From Leptasterias polaris (lineage: Eukaryota > Echinodermata > Asteroidea > Forcipulatida > Asteriidae): 64,000 nt of DNA. Position numbers and translations under genes: made by a program. The notes under the pieces were generated by a model. The model saw only the letters and a program-made list of their open reading frames with translations. It searched no databases and had not been told where the DNA came from. The stretch covers positions 1,426,001-1,490,000 of the forward strand of contig JAZGTN010000014.1 in the NCBI GenBank assembly GCA_037783415.1, given 5' to 3'. Each line of letters begins with the position of its first letter. Positions within the stretch are counted from its first letter, which is position 1. Positions 11,776 through 23,399 of this stretch are shown in pieces.

Positions 11776-13323
11776 TTAGGAACTTGAAAAAAATCTTGGG
11801 GGAACTGCAGGGCGAGTGAATGGCCTCCACTGGCTGATTGGTACATTACATCTCGTTGACGAGAGTGGTGATTGGATGTCCTCATCCGACTGAGGATCAT
11901 TGACGTCATCGAAAGAGAGGTATTCGGGTGTAGGTGACGGAAGATCTAAGGTTCCGTCCTCTACGGACAGCTTGAAAGCATGACCATTCAGTGAAGGGGG
12001 CTGTGGCTCGATCATTTGGATTGCGTTGCTGCGTTCGTCGTGGGGCAAGAAGGTATGATACGCGTCCGGTTCATAACCATGAACTATGTCTACGCGATGT
12101 TCAGGTTTTTGCTCCAGATTGTTATTATTTTGTGGTTCCCTTGGCACAGGCTGCCTTTTCGATGTGTACCACCGAATGACACAAAAGATACAAATGGTGA
12201 GGACCAGAAATCCACCAATTGGTATGATTGGAATGAAGGAGTGTAGCTTGGAACCCTCTGCATTACCCTTACCATCCAAAGAGCTTTTCTCACTGTCTAC
12301 TGGTGGCACAGGACACGCGGGCAGATGTTCCGTGATACTGACCAGCGTCATGTTCAAGTATTCGGCCGGGGTTGCACATCGCGCCTCGTCAGTGAACTTT
12401 CTATTTTGACGATACCAAATCCGGAGTTTCTCCACCTTACAGGTGCAGTCAAGCGGGTTGTCCCTGATGGAGATCTTAAAATCGCCGTGCAACAACATGT
12501 CGAGAAGAAACGAGTTGTCGACAGTTTTGATCCTGTTGTCTGCGATGTCTAAATTCAACAAGTTGGGCAGTTCCGCTATGCCCGATACCGTTGTAAGGCG
12601 GTTTAAACTTAGTTTCAGCTCTTCCAAGGCGCCCAATCCATCAAAAGCACCCGATTCGATGACCTCGATGCTATTGTTCCGCAGATCGAGACGTTTCAGC
12701 TTGCCCAAGCCGGCAAACGCCCCACTGACCAGCCTCACGATACGGTTGTCCTTCAGGTACAGGTAGCCAAGCTCACGCATGCCATTAAATGAATCTACCT
12801 CTATGGTTTCGATCAAGTTTTCTTCTATGGCTAGGATGTTGACCGATTCGAGGTCGTTAAACACCCCTGTTGTAATCCTCGTCAGGTGGTTGCATCGAAG
12901 ATTCACCCGGTCGTCGAGTCCTTCCAGACCTTTGAACACTCCAGACTCTAGGCTCGACAGTTTGTTCGACTGCAGGAGGAGCTCGTGCAGCTGCGTCAGA
13001 TCCCTAAACGCCCCGGCTGGAATGCTCTGGATGATGTTATGAGAGAGAACCATCGTCTCAAGTGCAGTGAAGTCTGCTAATGCGTCTCGTGGGATCGTTT
13101 TGATCTTATTGTTGCTGACGATAAGCGAGCTGATTCGCTGTTGGCAACTCGAAAAAAGAGGGAATGTATCAAAATGTCCGTAGGCATAATTAACATCCCC
13201 TCTAAAATCAGAACTGCATACGTAGTCTAAAGGTTGTTCTGTGACCGCACCTGAGGAGTCCAGGTGCGACATGTGAAGGATAAGACACCAAACCAAAATG
13301 AAATAACTTCTACAGTGCAGCAT
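11776..13323 (-). CDS. Intronless leucine-rich-repeat single-pass membrane protein, 515 aa
   Basis: A probable cell-surface recognition protein, type I. A hydrophobic signal peptide spans about 6-19. A cysteine-bearing N-terminal cap (C36, C60) is followed by about nine LRRs from residue 63 to 273 with the LxxLxLxxNxL pattern, for example LDLRNNSIEVI and LYLKDNRIVRL. The fourth repeat is irregular (RVNLRCNHLTRI). An LRRCT cap follows with NPLDCTC at 289-295, C316 and C337. The membrane segment lies at about 362-384 and is followed by basic residues and a cytoplasmic tail of about 130 residues, Pro/Ser rich, containing PTPEYLSF. N-glycosylation sites at N216 and N324 are plausible. No TIR or kinase domain is present, so it is not a complete Toll receptor. 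The partner is unknown. The ATG at 13,321-13,323 is the first in frame and directly precedes the signal peptide. Confidence 0.88.
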   Translation of the reverse strand: MLHCRSYFILVWCLILHMSHLDSSGAVTEQPLDYVCSSDFRGDVNYAYGHFDTFPLFSSCQQRISSLIVSNNKIKTIPRDALADFTALETMVLSHNIIQSIPAGAFRDLTQLHELLLQSNKLSSLESGVFKGLEGLDDRVNLRCNHLTRITTGVFNDLESVNILAIEENLIETIEVDSFNGMRELGYLYLKDNRIVRLVSGAFAGLGKLKRLDLRNNSIEVIESGAFDGLGALEELKLSLNRLTTVSGIAELPNLLNLDIADNRIKTVDNSFLLDMLLHGDFKISIRDNPLDCTCKVEKLRIWYRQNRKFTDEARCATPAEYLNMTLVSITEHLPACPVPPVDSEKSSLDGKGNAEGSKLHSFIPIIPIGGFLVLTICIFCVIRWYTSKRQPVPREPQNNNNLEQKPEHRVDIVHGYEPDAYHTFLPHDERSNAIQMIEPQPPSLNGHAFKLSVEDGTLDLPSPTPEYLSFDDVNDPQSDEDIQSPLSSTRCNVPISQWRPFTRPAVPPRFFSSS

Positions 13324-13609
13324 GATTTACTTTCCAAGATCCTGACCGTAAGACCGAATTCGTTAATCAATAGGCAATTAGCCTATGAAATCACCTTCTA
13401 GTCGGATTGACTCACAATAGATTCCATAGACTCGCTAAAAGTCCACCAAGAGTTGCTGGATTGTTGAAGACAGTACGACGGGCAAACTGTAAAAAGAACA
13501 AACATCCATTTAAATTAATCTCATGGACAGGAGCGATGATTCATGCTGTGATTCATTTTAACAAAATTAAAGGTAAACTAGACATAATTTTTTGTTGGAA
13601 ACAAAAAAG

Positions 13610-14909
13610 AGGTGTTCGGTGTGACCTCGTGTTTCAAAGAAATGTTATAAACATGTCTGTGTATTAAATATTGTATACTTCTATAGAGTCTTTAGAATGG
13701 TGGTTCTAAAGATTTGACCAAACTTTTTGGATGTAACACATCCCAGCTTGAGTACATGCAAAGTTTCCATTTGATCACCAAAGTTGTTCTGTACATATAG
13801 ATCTTGTAAAACACTACCTTGGTGGTGACATAACATGAAAATCGATGACGTCGTGAAAACGTCACTCCACGTTATATCCTTGTAGGACCTTCCAAGTCTC
13901 ATGCAAAATGAAATTTGACTATAGCTTGCTTTGTACTGAAGATATGTACCAATTGGTCAAAATTTCTAAAATTTGTAAAAAAAAATGTGATGACATCATC
14001 AAGTCGTCACTCTAGCTTTAAGTAGTCAATATAACTGTCTATCAACATGCCAAGTTTCAACTCAGTCAAACTTGTGGTTTTGTAGATACAGAGCTTCAAA
14101 AAGTAAACCTTTAATGCGATACCACGTGACACATGATGACGTCATCAATCTAAAAATTCCCACATATGTTGTCTGCAAGAAGGTCATTATGTATACCAAT
14201 TTTGAAACGATTATCATAAACTTCGCCACAGACATCTAGTAAAAGTGTATTTTTAATTGTTTTCAACCTGCCGCTAGAGGGCGCTCTTAACTTTTATGAC
14301 GTCACTTGTCTTATTTTTTTAAACCAGACTCTTGCTCGACTATAACACCGTTAAAAAAAACTTCAAAAAGTGTGCCACTTTTAAATTACAAGGCACTTCC
14401 TGTTCCTTCCTGTTTCGACCGGAAGTAGAGGTCAAGTCATGTCACTCAAAAAAAAAAAATGAAGACCCATATTACCTCTATATAATCCCGCAAAAAGTAA
14501 CCAACGGTCTCTTCATCTTGATTTGATATGGATTTTCAAAGATTAAATTTTTTAATTTTAAAAACCTTGTAACTTGACACCTGATGACGTCATCATGACG
14601 TAAATCAAACGGTTTCGTCTCCTAATGGTTATCTAACTATGGTTAAAATTTCAAGTTTATATAAGCTTGGGAAGTGTGCTTTTGTTAGCGGACAAGGGAC
14701 GGAGAGAAGAAGAAGAATAAGAAGTAAAAAAAACAAAAAAAAACGAACAATAACAAGAGGTGTTCGGAGCTACGCTCCGCTCCGAACACCTAAAAAAACG
14801 AACAATAAGAAGAGGTGTTCGGAGCTACGCTCCGCTCCGAACACCTAAAAAAAACAAAAACCGAACAATAAGAAGAGGTGTTCGGAGCTACGCTCCGCTC
14901 CGAACACCT
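13610..14909 (-). mobile_element. CRE-loaded element K, copy 1, AGGTGTTCGG ends
   Basis: A 1.3-kb repeat bounded by AGGTGTTCGG and its inverse CCGAACACCT. A nearly identical copy lies inverted at 40,938-42,168; the 73-codon frame at 13,681-13,902 is identical to 41,876-42,097. It contains perfect TGACGTCA octamers at 14,137, 14,297 and 14,585, and further near-matches. No transposase is visible and the frames are not convincing, so it looks non-autonomous. Superfamily not assigned. Confidence 0.8.
14758..14909. repeat. Three tandem copies of the element K terminal hairpin
   Basis: The palindrome AGGTGTTCGGAGC...GCTCCGAACACCT occurs three times, separated by AAAAAACGAACAATAAGAAG-type linkers. 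It can form strong hairpins. The copy at 40.94 kb has two. Confidence 0.9.
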
Positions 14910-15550
14910 AATTATACAGTTGATAGTCTTTGGAAAAGACCACATGTAGTGAAAAGGTTAGACTTGAGCCAGAACTACTTGTCTAAAATACTGTTAAGGC
15001 CGCGAAAAATAATAGGCCTATGTGTTAAAAAATCATGCTTTTCAAGCAATTGAACATTTATACATGGAAAGTGCATCATCTAAAAGCTAGCGTTATAGTA
15101 AATATTCATCTATTAAACATGGTTTCCCGGTTTAAAGTATTTGCATATGCAAGGGAAAGTGTACACGCAATTTTGCTCCACTTTTGTCAATAGGCCTACA
15201 CTTGTTTCTTAGCGTACCATCGCCTACTGGATGCTGTTATTCATCAAATATGTAAATTTACATTTATGTAGTTGCAAACAAAGAATAAGACAGTTGAATT
15301 TAATTAGCTGGCAACTGTTTGTTAAGATGTTGCTTTCCGAGTGTGATGGGTTCAATGAGAACAAATGAAACTCAAAAATGATTATTCAAACTCTTAAGAA
15401 ATTAGCATACAAAACATGTAGCACTAATTCCATCATTTGTCAATCAGTACAAGTTTCACAGAAATACTACAGCAAATTTTGGTTTTAAAGAATTATCGTT
15501 TCAAATATTTTAAATAAGCGATCTTAACTTTACTTTATCCTTTATAAACT
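14910..15550. other. Intergenic, no gene seen
   Basis: AT-rich, with no supported frame or RNA. Confidence 0.4.
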
Positions 15551-15556
15551 ACATAA

Positions 15557-15764
15557 ACTAGGGTGTGTCAAATTTGACACCATGGGTGTTGTCACATATT
15601 TATATAACAAAAAGTATCAAAATTCACAAATAAATAATATCTGCCAAAACAATTACATTGCTGTTGTTAACACCCTGTTGGGTTAATTTTGAATCTCTCC
15701 ATGGGTATTTTTTATGTGACAGCACCCATGGTGTCAATTTTAACACCCCATAGTTGTGCAGTGT
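15557..15764. mobile_element. MITE (ACCATGGGTGTTGTCACA family), intact copy
   Basis: An inverted-repeat element with TTGACACCATGGGTGTTGTC near the left and GACAGCACCCATGGTGTCAA near the right. It is the same family as the split copy at 10.5-11.1 kb. Ends are estimated from that comparison. Confidence 0.7.
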
Positions 15765-15777
15765 ACTGATGTGTGAT

Positions 15778-15935
15778 TATCCTTTTGTCAAGGCCTTCGT
15801 GGCTTGAACAGCTTTTGCAGAGCCGCGATCCCAAACGACTGAAATGGGAGACCACGCTAGCGCGCGTGGTCTCTCGTTCCAGTCGCTCCACTGTTTACAA
15901 GCTGTCCAAGCCACGATGGCCTTGACAAAAGGCTA
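15778..15935. mobile_element. 158-bp MITE with 9-bp target duplication
   Basis: The direct repeat ATGTGTGAT stands at 15,769-15,777 and 15,936-15,944. The element has inverted ends TATCCTTTTGTCAAGGCC and GGCCTTGACAAAAGGCTA. The centre carries GGGAGACCACGC...GCGTGGTCTC. A 9-bp duplication is typical of Mutator-like elements, and the fold-back element at 30.6 kb shares both features. Confidence 0.8.
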
Positions 15936-15969
15936 ATGTGTGATAAGCACTCTAAGTGTTATTCCTATT

Positions 15970-16110
15970 GGGTAAAAAATCCACAGTCATTTGAACCCGT
16001 GACCCCATCATTCTAGAGCAATGTCTTACCACTAGACCACCGAGCGCACCCGGTGTCAAGTGAGTTCCGGAATGGAAGGGTCGTCGGGGATGATAGCCCG
16101 CTAGGTCCCC
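15970..16110 (-). mobile_element. tRNA-derived SINE or tRNA relic
   Basis: On the minus strand CGGTGGTCTAGTGGTAAGAC (A-box-like) is followed by GTCACGGGTTCAAATGAC (B-box-like) with tRNA spacing. The remainder does not fold into a complete cloverleaf, so it is a SINE head or pseudogene. Confidence 0.6.
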
Positions 16111-19100
16111 GCCCCCCGTGTGACTCGAGAACGTACCGAGAGTGCTCATCAATATTCTGTTGGTATATGCAGTGATCCTTTGCATTAAAATAACATATAG
16201 GGCCTATATGCAATTGAATTTAAAATCAGTGACCGCAAACCTCAGTGGGATATTTCCGCTATTTCATTTGAGTCATACTTTGGTAACAAGATTTTGTTTT
16301 ATAGTTGTGTGTAATTTCTATCCGAAAGCTCACTTGTCTATAAAGAGGGTACTGGTATAGTAAGAGACTTACAAAATTATTTCGTCTCAAAAATCAATAA
16401 GAACTCTTGAATTTAAGAAGCAATTCATGCATGAACCGTTTCTCAGATTTCTGAGGGCTGCCATGGTGTCTGTTCGTGAATGCGGCGGTCTGAGAGATAT
16501 GGTTGGTAGCCGCTGTCACCTCGCAGAACGTGGATGGACTCGACGTTCTCAGCTGTGGAAATTTCAGCTGAATACTGTATTCAACATTTTTACAAATGAC
16601 TTTTGTTGTTTAGGCCTATTTCTTGACATTTTTGCTAATAAATGAGCATTCATTGACAAACAAAAATCTCTGCGACCCTACCGTACCTACCTTTAGCGAT
16701 ATTGTTACCCGCTACAATCCAATACTGGTCAACCGATTCTCAACTAATATTACAGAGCACCCCAACTCATGTAGTCTAAAAACACCTCACCCCAAGCTGA
16801 CGGAGACAGAATCATACTGGCCAGCTAGGACCACAGTGAAAACTGGAAATTCCCGCAGAAGGAATTCCCCCCTGACTACTAAGTTTGAAATAGACCTACA
16901 TTGATAAACACTATAGAGCCAGTTATTGCTGTTGTCGGAAGCCCCGCCCCCTTTTCCGGGGAATTTCCAATTCGCAGGCAATCCGGCGGGTACATATGGT
17001 GCATCAATAAAGTGTATGTAGACTTGGTTCCAAGTCTGTGCTCGTGGTTTTTAGTCTACATGATAGCTGATACATTATTGCCTGAAATAGCGCCCTTCTG
17101 TGGATAAACCTCGAGTTAGAGCGTGTGATAACCAATCTGCGGGGGAATTTCGCGTGGCTGATGCAGAGAAATAACCGCAATCTCAGACTTGAAATCATGT
17201 CTAAAGTGTATGCTGCACTCAGCACCGTAGACTGGTTTTCCCCGACATCTGTCACTTTACGAATTTGTTTATAGTCGTCATCTTAGTCTTACACGGACGA
17301 ATAAATGCATTGAATAGGCTACAATAACAGAACCTTTGTAAATAACGATATTCGGGTGCGTGCTGTTTGAAAGTCTATGCAATCATGAGGAAGCAACAAA
17401 ATCCTGTTCGTTTTACCTAAAATGTTTTGTTCATAATTATTTGTATCCATGCAAAAACATGAGTCAGGCCTAAAATGAAAGGTATAAATATATATATTAA
17501 TCATAAAAAACACCTCAAAACAAACACGTTCATGAAAAATAAAAAAAGTTGACAAAAATAATGAAAACAAATTTTGGCACTCAGTTTATGCCAGAATCGA
17601 GGGGCCTAAAGTCTAATTTAATGTGTAATTAGATAAATTATCTTGTTATTTGGAATAATATAGTTAGATGCCAGGCACTCCGGAGCTTCGTAGAATGTTG
17701 CTGTTACTGCGAGGGCATGCTCTCTGAACTTTAGTCAGTTTGAGTGTGCAGGTAATGGTGAAATTTTTCAAAAAAATTAATAAAGGCTTACGTTATTTTG
17801 CTGATAAATCCCTGGTATGCTGACGTCATTGTTTCAGTGCCAAGCAATATGACGTATTTGTTGCATTAAACTGCTACATCACTTGCAAAATTCACTTATA
17901 AATGAGGCTAATAGTCTTAATACTAACAAGTCAAAAGCAAAGAAGAATAAAAAGGGGAACAAACAAAATACAAAACAGATTCAGGATACATTTCATTTTA
18001 TTACCATATTAGCCCTAGTATTGGTTAAACATTTACACTGGTGCTTAGCAATTCAATTTCTGCTAAGCAAACTTAAGAAGGACACTAGAAAACGGAACAC
18101 CGCATGGCATTTTAGATGAAACCTTTGTGTGCTGTTTGCAGATCTTTGTTTGTGTATTGCTGTAGTATTGTGTGCTTTTATCCTCATTGCTGCTAGCTCT
18201 ACGCTCAGATATGAACCATCAACATTGGGTATAAATATTATTCCTCCATGTTTGGCATGTTTGGGTTGTATATATAGTATAGTATACTAGCACAGGTCCC
18301 TCTATGCTGGAAATAAATTGGGCAAATGGACAGCGGAAAACATATACAAAGGTTGTAAGACTTACCTTTATTACTATTACGTGGCGGGACTTCCCGCCTA
18401 AGTGTCACACGCGATAACTCTTCGAAGGGCCAACTACTATTGCGTGCTCGATAAACAAATCCCAGGTACAGGCCTACACAGAACACAGTTTTTTGTTTTT
18501 TTAGAGTGAGCTTTGGTTACACAGTTCGGCTCAAGGGCAAAGTCAACCCAGACACTACGCTTCACACCGTGAACACTGTTGTGAGTTCAGGGGAACTGCA
18601 AAACAAGCTCCCTAAATGCTTCACGTTTGCCAAGGTTAGAAACGAATCTAAAAATAACTTTTTGAGGGTCACTATATTGCGTCAACAGTGTTAGTTGGAG
18701 TATACGCATCGGTGAAGATCCTGCAACGTGTGATTCGTGCATTACACGGGTTGAATGTTCCAGTCTCAATTTCCTTGTAGCCAAAATATACTTTAAAAGT
18801 TCTCAGTTGCAACAGGGAGCAATTTTGCAGAAACTAAAACATTTGAAGTTAGGCTGTTCGTAAAAACACATTTTTTGATTGGAACAGGATTCGGCATTGC
18901 AGCATTTAGAAAACAACTCGTCCTTCTCAGTCACAGGCTCTTGTGCATTTCAAAGTTCCATCCAAACTGGCTAGAAGTGAGAATACAATCAAGGATGGGA
19001 GTGGAGTGAAACAGAAAGACAAGTGTACACGAACAGTACGCTATAAAGTCACTGCCGTACTTTCATAAAACCGTACTGCTATAGCGGAAGTAGTCAAATT

Positions 19101-20250
19101 GAAGCAATACTGTACAATATGCACTTTATGGTTATGTTTGGTTGCACACTAATTTATCCCAACAGAAACTTTCACTGGTAACTGCGGTCGAGTTTTTATT
19201 TTATTTTTATTGCAAAACTAGAAATCACAACTGTTCAACCATGTCTTAAAGTCATTACCTCTCATGTGAGTTGTGAGCAATTTGTTTTATGATTTTTCAT
19301 GTGCGTGCGCACCAGTCTCCGTTTTAATTTTAATTTCTGCAAATGAGAAACCATCATTTGCCTTGCATTGTTCCATGGCAAAAGAACTCGACAGATCCTC
19401 AAAACAGTATTAAATTCTACTTTATGAGTCTGCAATTGATATTTTTCGTCATGCGATTGGAAAAATGCAGCATCCAAATTCGCAATCGCTTTTTGTAGAA
19501 ATCTATAGGCTATAATTGCGCCACTCTGTTAAAATGGATGCTGATTTGAATGGCTAAAAGAAGTGCCCTTAAAGTTTAATTGAATATAATACTAGGCTTA
19601 TTATATAATTGTGCATGCATCAAAGTGAAATTGAATCCCGTAACGGTTTAAACTGAAGAGGCAAAACCCCCTTCAGTGAGATACACCTTCACCACTATAA
19701 GTTATCCAAGACTACAACACCCGCAAAGAATTCTTTCTTTCAGCTCAAAATAAGTTAACTGATCAGAAGGAACAAATCCTCTGAATATACAACACGTAAA
19801 GAACAAAAATAGGGGGGGGGGGGCGTCCCCCCAGTTACGCCATGAATCCCTACGAGGAATTAACACGTAGTGCCATTTGCATGTTGGTTGTGTGAACGGG
19901 TGCGTCTTGTGTTATTTATACGATGGGTCAACACAATACCATGGGTCAATGGCAACAAATTGCTCTTGTCGGGCCGTGTCACATGATTTTGTACGCCCAC
20001 TGGTTCTCCTGTGTAGCTGCGCATAAAACTAAACTACGTAAGTTCCAACAAATTGATAAACACCAAAATTGAGCCTTTAAATTTGTTTTAATTGTTGCCT
20101 TTCTCGATTTGATATCGATATAAACACTCTACAAGAAGAGGAATGTCTTTCAATGAAAGCAAAATTCACACAATTGGTACATTGCAGTTGTTGTAATTGT
20201 CGATATCATTATTATAACATTATTTTAATGTAAATGGTTTTCTTGTTCCT
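16111..20250. other. Long AT-rich intergenic stretch, no recognised gene
   Basis: Only short frames are seen, up to 93 codons (16,623-16,904) and of unfamiliar composition. A kappaB-like GGGACTTCCC occurs near 18,387 beside a possible minus-strand donor (AAGGTAAG), but no exon could be supported. A poly-G run lies at about 19,812-19,823. Confidence 0.4.
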
Positions 20251-20254
20251 TTAA

Positions 20255-20585
20255 AGGCAGTGTGTGTATATTTTTGGTGGTAACTGTCAAAGACCAGTAT
20301 CCTCAAATGTGTTTCCCATATGCAATAACAAACCTGAGAAAATTTGGGCACAATTGGTCATCAAAATTGCAAGAAAATCCACCCTTGTTGCATAGAATTG
20401 TGAGCTTTCAGATGCCAGAGAAAGACTTCATGCCTGAAGCATTTCTCAGATTCAAATTTGTTGTCGAAAAATGTATTACCTCTTTCTCTAACTCTACTTT
20501 ACTTCATCAACAGCTCCCCAGTAACTTTTACTAAGTAAGTTTTTAAGGTAATTAATTGTTATAGTAATTACCAAAAGTATACCCT
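20255..20585 (-). mobile_element. Dispersed element family D, reverse copy
   Basis: The reverse complement matches the 10.6-kb copy: TTTAAAGGCAGTGTGTG...GGTAACTGTCAAAGACCAG, then GCCTGAAGCATTTCTCAGATTC, ending GTAATTACCAAAAG. Confidence 0.7.
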
Positions 20586-20587
20586 CC

Positions 20588-20752
20588 AATAGACCGATCC
20601 ATTAAGCCCCGCCTCCTTACGAGTTGACCAATCACAGCCGCGAAACCCGATCACCATTAGTGCAAAGATCACCAAACGGCTCAAATGGTGATCAGATTTC
20701 GTGGTTGTGATTGGTCAAAGAGAAATGGGCGTGGCTTAATGGATCGGTGTAT
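20588..20752. mobile_element. MITE with ATAGACCGATCCATTAAGCC ends
   Basis: Inverted ends ATAGACCGATCCATTAAGCC and GGCTTAATGGATCGGTGTAT enclose about 115 bp with a second inverted pair (ACCAATCACAGCC / GTTGTGATTGGT). It sits between two family D copies. No coding capacity. Confidence 0.75.
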
Positions 20753-20754
20753 TA

Positions 20755-21095
20755 AAGGGTGTGTATAAATACATTGGTAAGATTGAAAAAAAAAATATCA
20801 AATAATAAACCACAAAAAAATAAATGTTCACAGATTTGCACATGGTCCTGGTGGAAAAACTTCCCTTTAAATAATTTTGCTTGAAATGCTATAGTTTTTA
20901 GGAAATGAGTTAAACATTTAGTCTTTATCACTGGTGATAAAATCTGATGTTTGGTGTTTTTCACTGTTTCCTCATGACTCCGAAAACCGATTTAGCTGAA
21001 ACTTTCACAGGTTGGTTACTTCATGTATATGTTGGGCAACATCAAGTGTGGATACTGGTCTTTGAAAATTACTTATGTTGTACACACCCTTTAAA
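20755..21095 (-). mobile_element. Diverged element of family D
   Basis: Starts AAAGGGTGTGTATAAATACA and ends TACACACCCTTT. It contains the diagnostic order CAGGTTGGTTACTTCATGTAT and CAAGTGTGGATACTGGTCTTT. The middle has diverged. Confidence 0.55.
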
Positions 21096-21586
21096 AAACA
21101 GTACGCACCAAGTACTTACAATACATTTATAAAATTATCCCATGTGGTTGACATCATTGACCAATAATAGTCTATTAACATCATTTGCCACTATTGTGAA
21201 TAAGGAAATACACGATAATATACATGGAGAAAGTACTGACATAACGTTTCATTATTTTACACAATCATAGTAGACAGGAAAATTCAACTCTTGTTTTGCA
21301 AAAGCATCATGGCCCAATAAAGTGTCATCGGTAAAAAAAAAAACAATAGTTGGGCAGATACGGGAAGTATTGGGAAATAATTGTGCCTTTGATGGTGGAA
21401 GCAGGGAATTTTGCACACAGTCAGAGTATGTCATCAATGAAAACATATTTGGCTACAGAGCCCATTCAGGTTAGATTTTTGAACAAACAATATTTAGGTA
21501 GAACAACATTTAGGTAGAACAACGAGCACTCAATCAAATTTTCATAATGGCTGCCATTGTTTATTTAAAGAAAACAACACAATGAT

Positions 21587-21897
21587 TCAAAATAAAGGCT
21601 CTGACGAATTGGTTGCGTCAGCCTCAGATTTAACTGTTTTAGCTCTTGCCTGCTCAAGCAAAATAGCCCCAGCCGAACATGCTTGCTTCATTTGAATAGA
21701 CAGTGTAAGTTTGGGAGTATTCAAACTTTTTTTGAGACCCCTTTGGTCCCACACACAGTGCTTTAACGCATTAAGAAAACAAACTCGCGCACTTAGACGG
21801 GTTCCAATATCGAATACGCGTGAGACTTGCACAATCCATTCAGGTTCAGATTTTACAACTTTGTGAGTTACTGCTGACTTAAGTGTGTAATTACATC
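21587..21897 (-). CDS. Possible terminal exon of an unknown gene
   Basis: An open frame of about 100 codons without an obvious start. It reads through RVFDIGTRLSARVCFLNALK and AGAILLEQARAKTVKSEAD to a TGA. An AATAAA on the same strand follows about 25-30 bases after the stop. The composition is protein-like (balanced, few low-complexity runs), but no acceptor with a good pyrimidine tract was found and no family is recognised. It may be a chance frame or a retrocopy relic. Confidence 0.2.
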
Positions 21898-22299
21898 ATC
21901 CCATACGCACCCACTTTAAATGTGCTGAAATTGTTCACATGATTAGATTCATATAAGCAAGCAAATTTATGTGCGCAAACATTTTCCAAAACTAGTTACA
22001 TAACAGACTAGTCGTATACAAAATTATACAAATAGTTAGACCATAATATGTAACAGAAAACCACAAGCATTGTTATAAAAATTCTACCCACAGTATAATG
22101 TTTATAAACAAACATATATATGTATAACCTTGAGATATAACAATTTTATGTGGAAATCTTGCTGCAATAATATTCTTTGTTTCACTATCTAGTATCAATG
22201 CATGTAACTTTTCAGTGCACTGTTTATCTTTCGATGAAGAGGTAACTTGAAGGCCAAGAAGATTTTTTTTTTTTTAATCAAGTAATAAACCACAAGGGA

Positions 22300-22400
22300 A
22301 AGTGACTGGGTAAACACTGAAAAAATGACAATAGCAGGACTTTAACCTGCGACGTTAAACTGGGGGTTGCAGGTTCAAGTCCCGCTCCAGTCAATGTTTC
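22300..22400 (+). mobile_element. tRNA-like SINE relic
   Basis: TTGCAGGTTCAAGTCCCGCT is a good Pol III B box, and GTGACTGGG / CCAGTCA could pair as an acceptor stem. The D and anticodon regions do not fold normally, so it is not a functional tRNA. Confidence 0.35.
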
Positions 22401-22983
22401 TTTGTTTTACCTTCAAATTTGTCTAAAATCAATTTTTCCCCTCATGGTTGTACGTGATTTGATGCACTACACAACATAGATTTGAAGGAAGTTAGATAAA
22501 TTTTAGGTCGATTTGACCTTAAATTTAGAATTAAATTTAAAAACATAGTTTTATTGATTCAAGAAGTTTGTTACAACTTTCATTTAATGTATTGCATGAA
22601 AGAAATCCACCAATGATAAGTTAGTATTAATTATGAACTAAAAATGAAATATTGTTACAATCCTTGTCCATCAGCCATGTACAAATTTGTTTGCATGTTA
22701 CATGTATATTGTGCGTTGTCCGTGGCAAATGCGAAAGTTTGTTTTGAAACACCTCCCCCCCCCCCCCTCAAAAACAGCATCAGTTGTCAAAATTCGTTCA
22801 GAGAAGACAGACAAATAATACCTTCAGTGACAATACCCACAATTAACACAACTTTTTAGTTTCAGTCAAAACATTACAAAGTGCGCCCTCATTGGTGCTA
22901 TCGTACAGCATTGAACCACACAGCCACAACTGGTCAAAGCATTTTTATCATCTTCAAATGACAATTTCGGAAAGAGCGTCTTT

Positions 22984-23398
22984 TAGGTGTATCCAAATTG
23001 GCGGCTAGCCGGCTATGGTTACAGCTACGACTGTTGCTAAGGGTGTTGCTAACTTCAATTCAATTCAATTCACTTTATTATCCACGATGGGAAATTCATT
23101 TCGGCCTTTTAAACAACAATTATTACAAAATTAACGTAAGATTATTTAAAATATTTAAAATATTATATAAAACAGAACAAAAAACGTCCTATACCTTAAA
23201 CATGATAATGCAGAAATCCAGCCATAGACGTAGCAGTAGCTGCTAATTCAGACTTAAGCCATGTCTAAATTGGCGGCTACAGCTACGGCTACTATTGGCT
23301 TTCTGCATCATCATGTGTTAAAGTATACCATGTCCTTAGTAACACCCTTAGCACAGTCTCAGCCCTAATTGTAGCTGCCAATTTGGATACGGCTTCAC
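22984..23398. mobile_element. MITE (ATCCAAATTGGCGGCTA family) interrupted by a (CAATT)n-tailed insert
   Basis: The left piece starts GTATCCAAATTGGCGGCTAG at 22,989. The right pieces are at 23,262 and end GCCAATTTGGATACGGCTTC. Between them, about 23,048-23,235, lies a CAATTCAATTCAATTCACTTTATTA tract that looks like the 3' end of a reverse-strand retroelement. A related MITE stands at 29.65 kb. Confidence 0.55.
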
Positions 23399-23399
23399 T

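Noticed and set aside
13681..13902. 73-codon ORF identical to one at 41,876-42,097
   Set aside because: Identity comes from two copies of the same repeat element; the DNA flanking the frame is equally conserved.
18360..18480. Minus-strand segment with AAGGTAAG donor and a kappaB-like site
   Set aside because: No start codon or acceptor partner and no coding signal.
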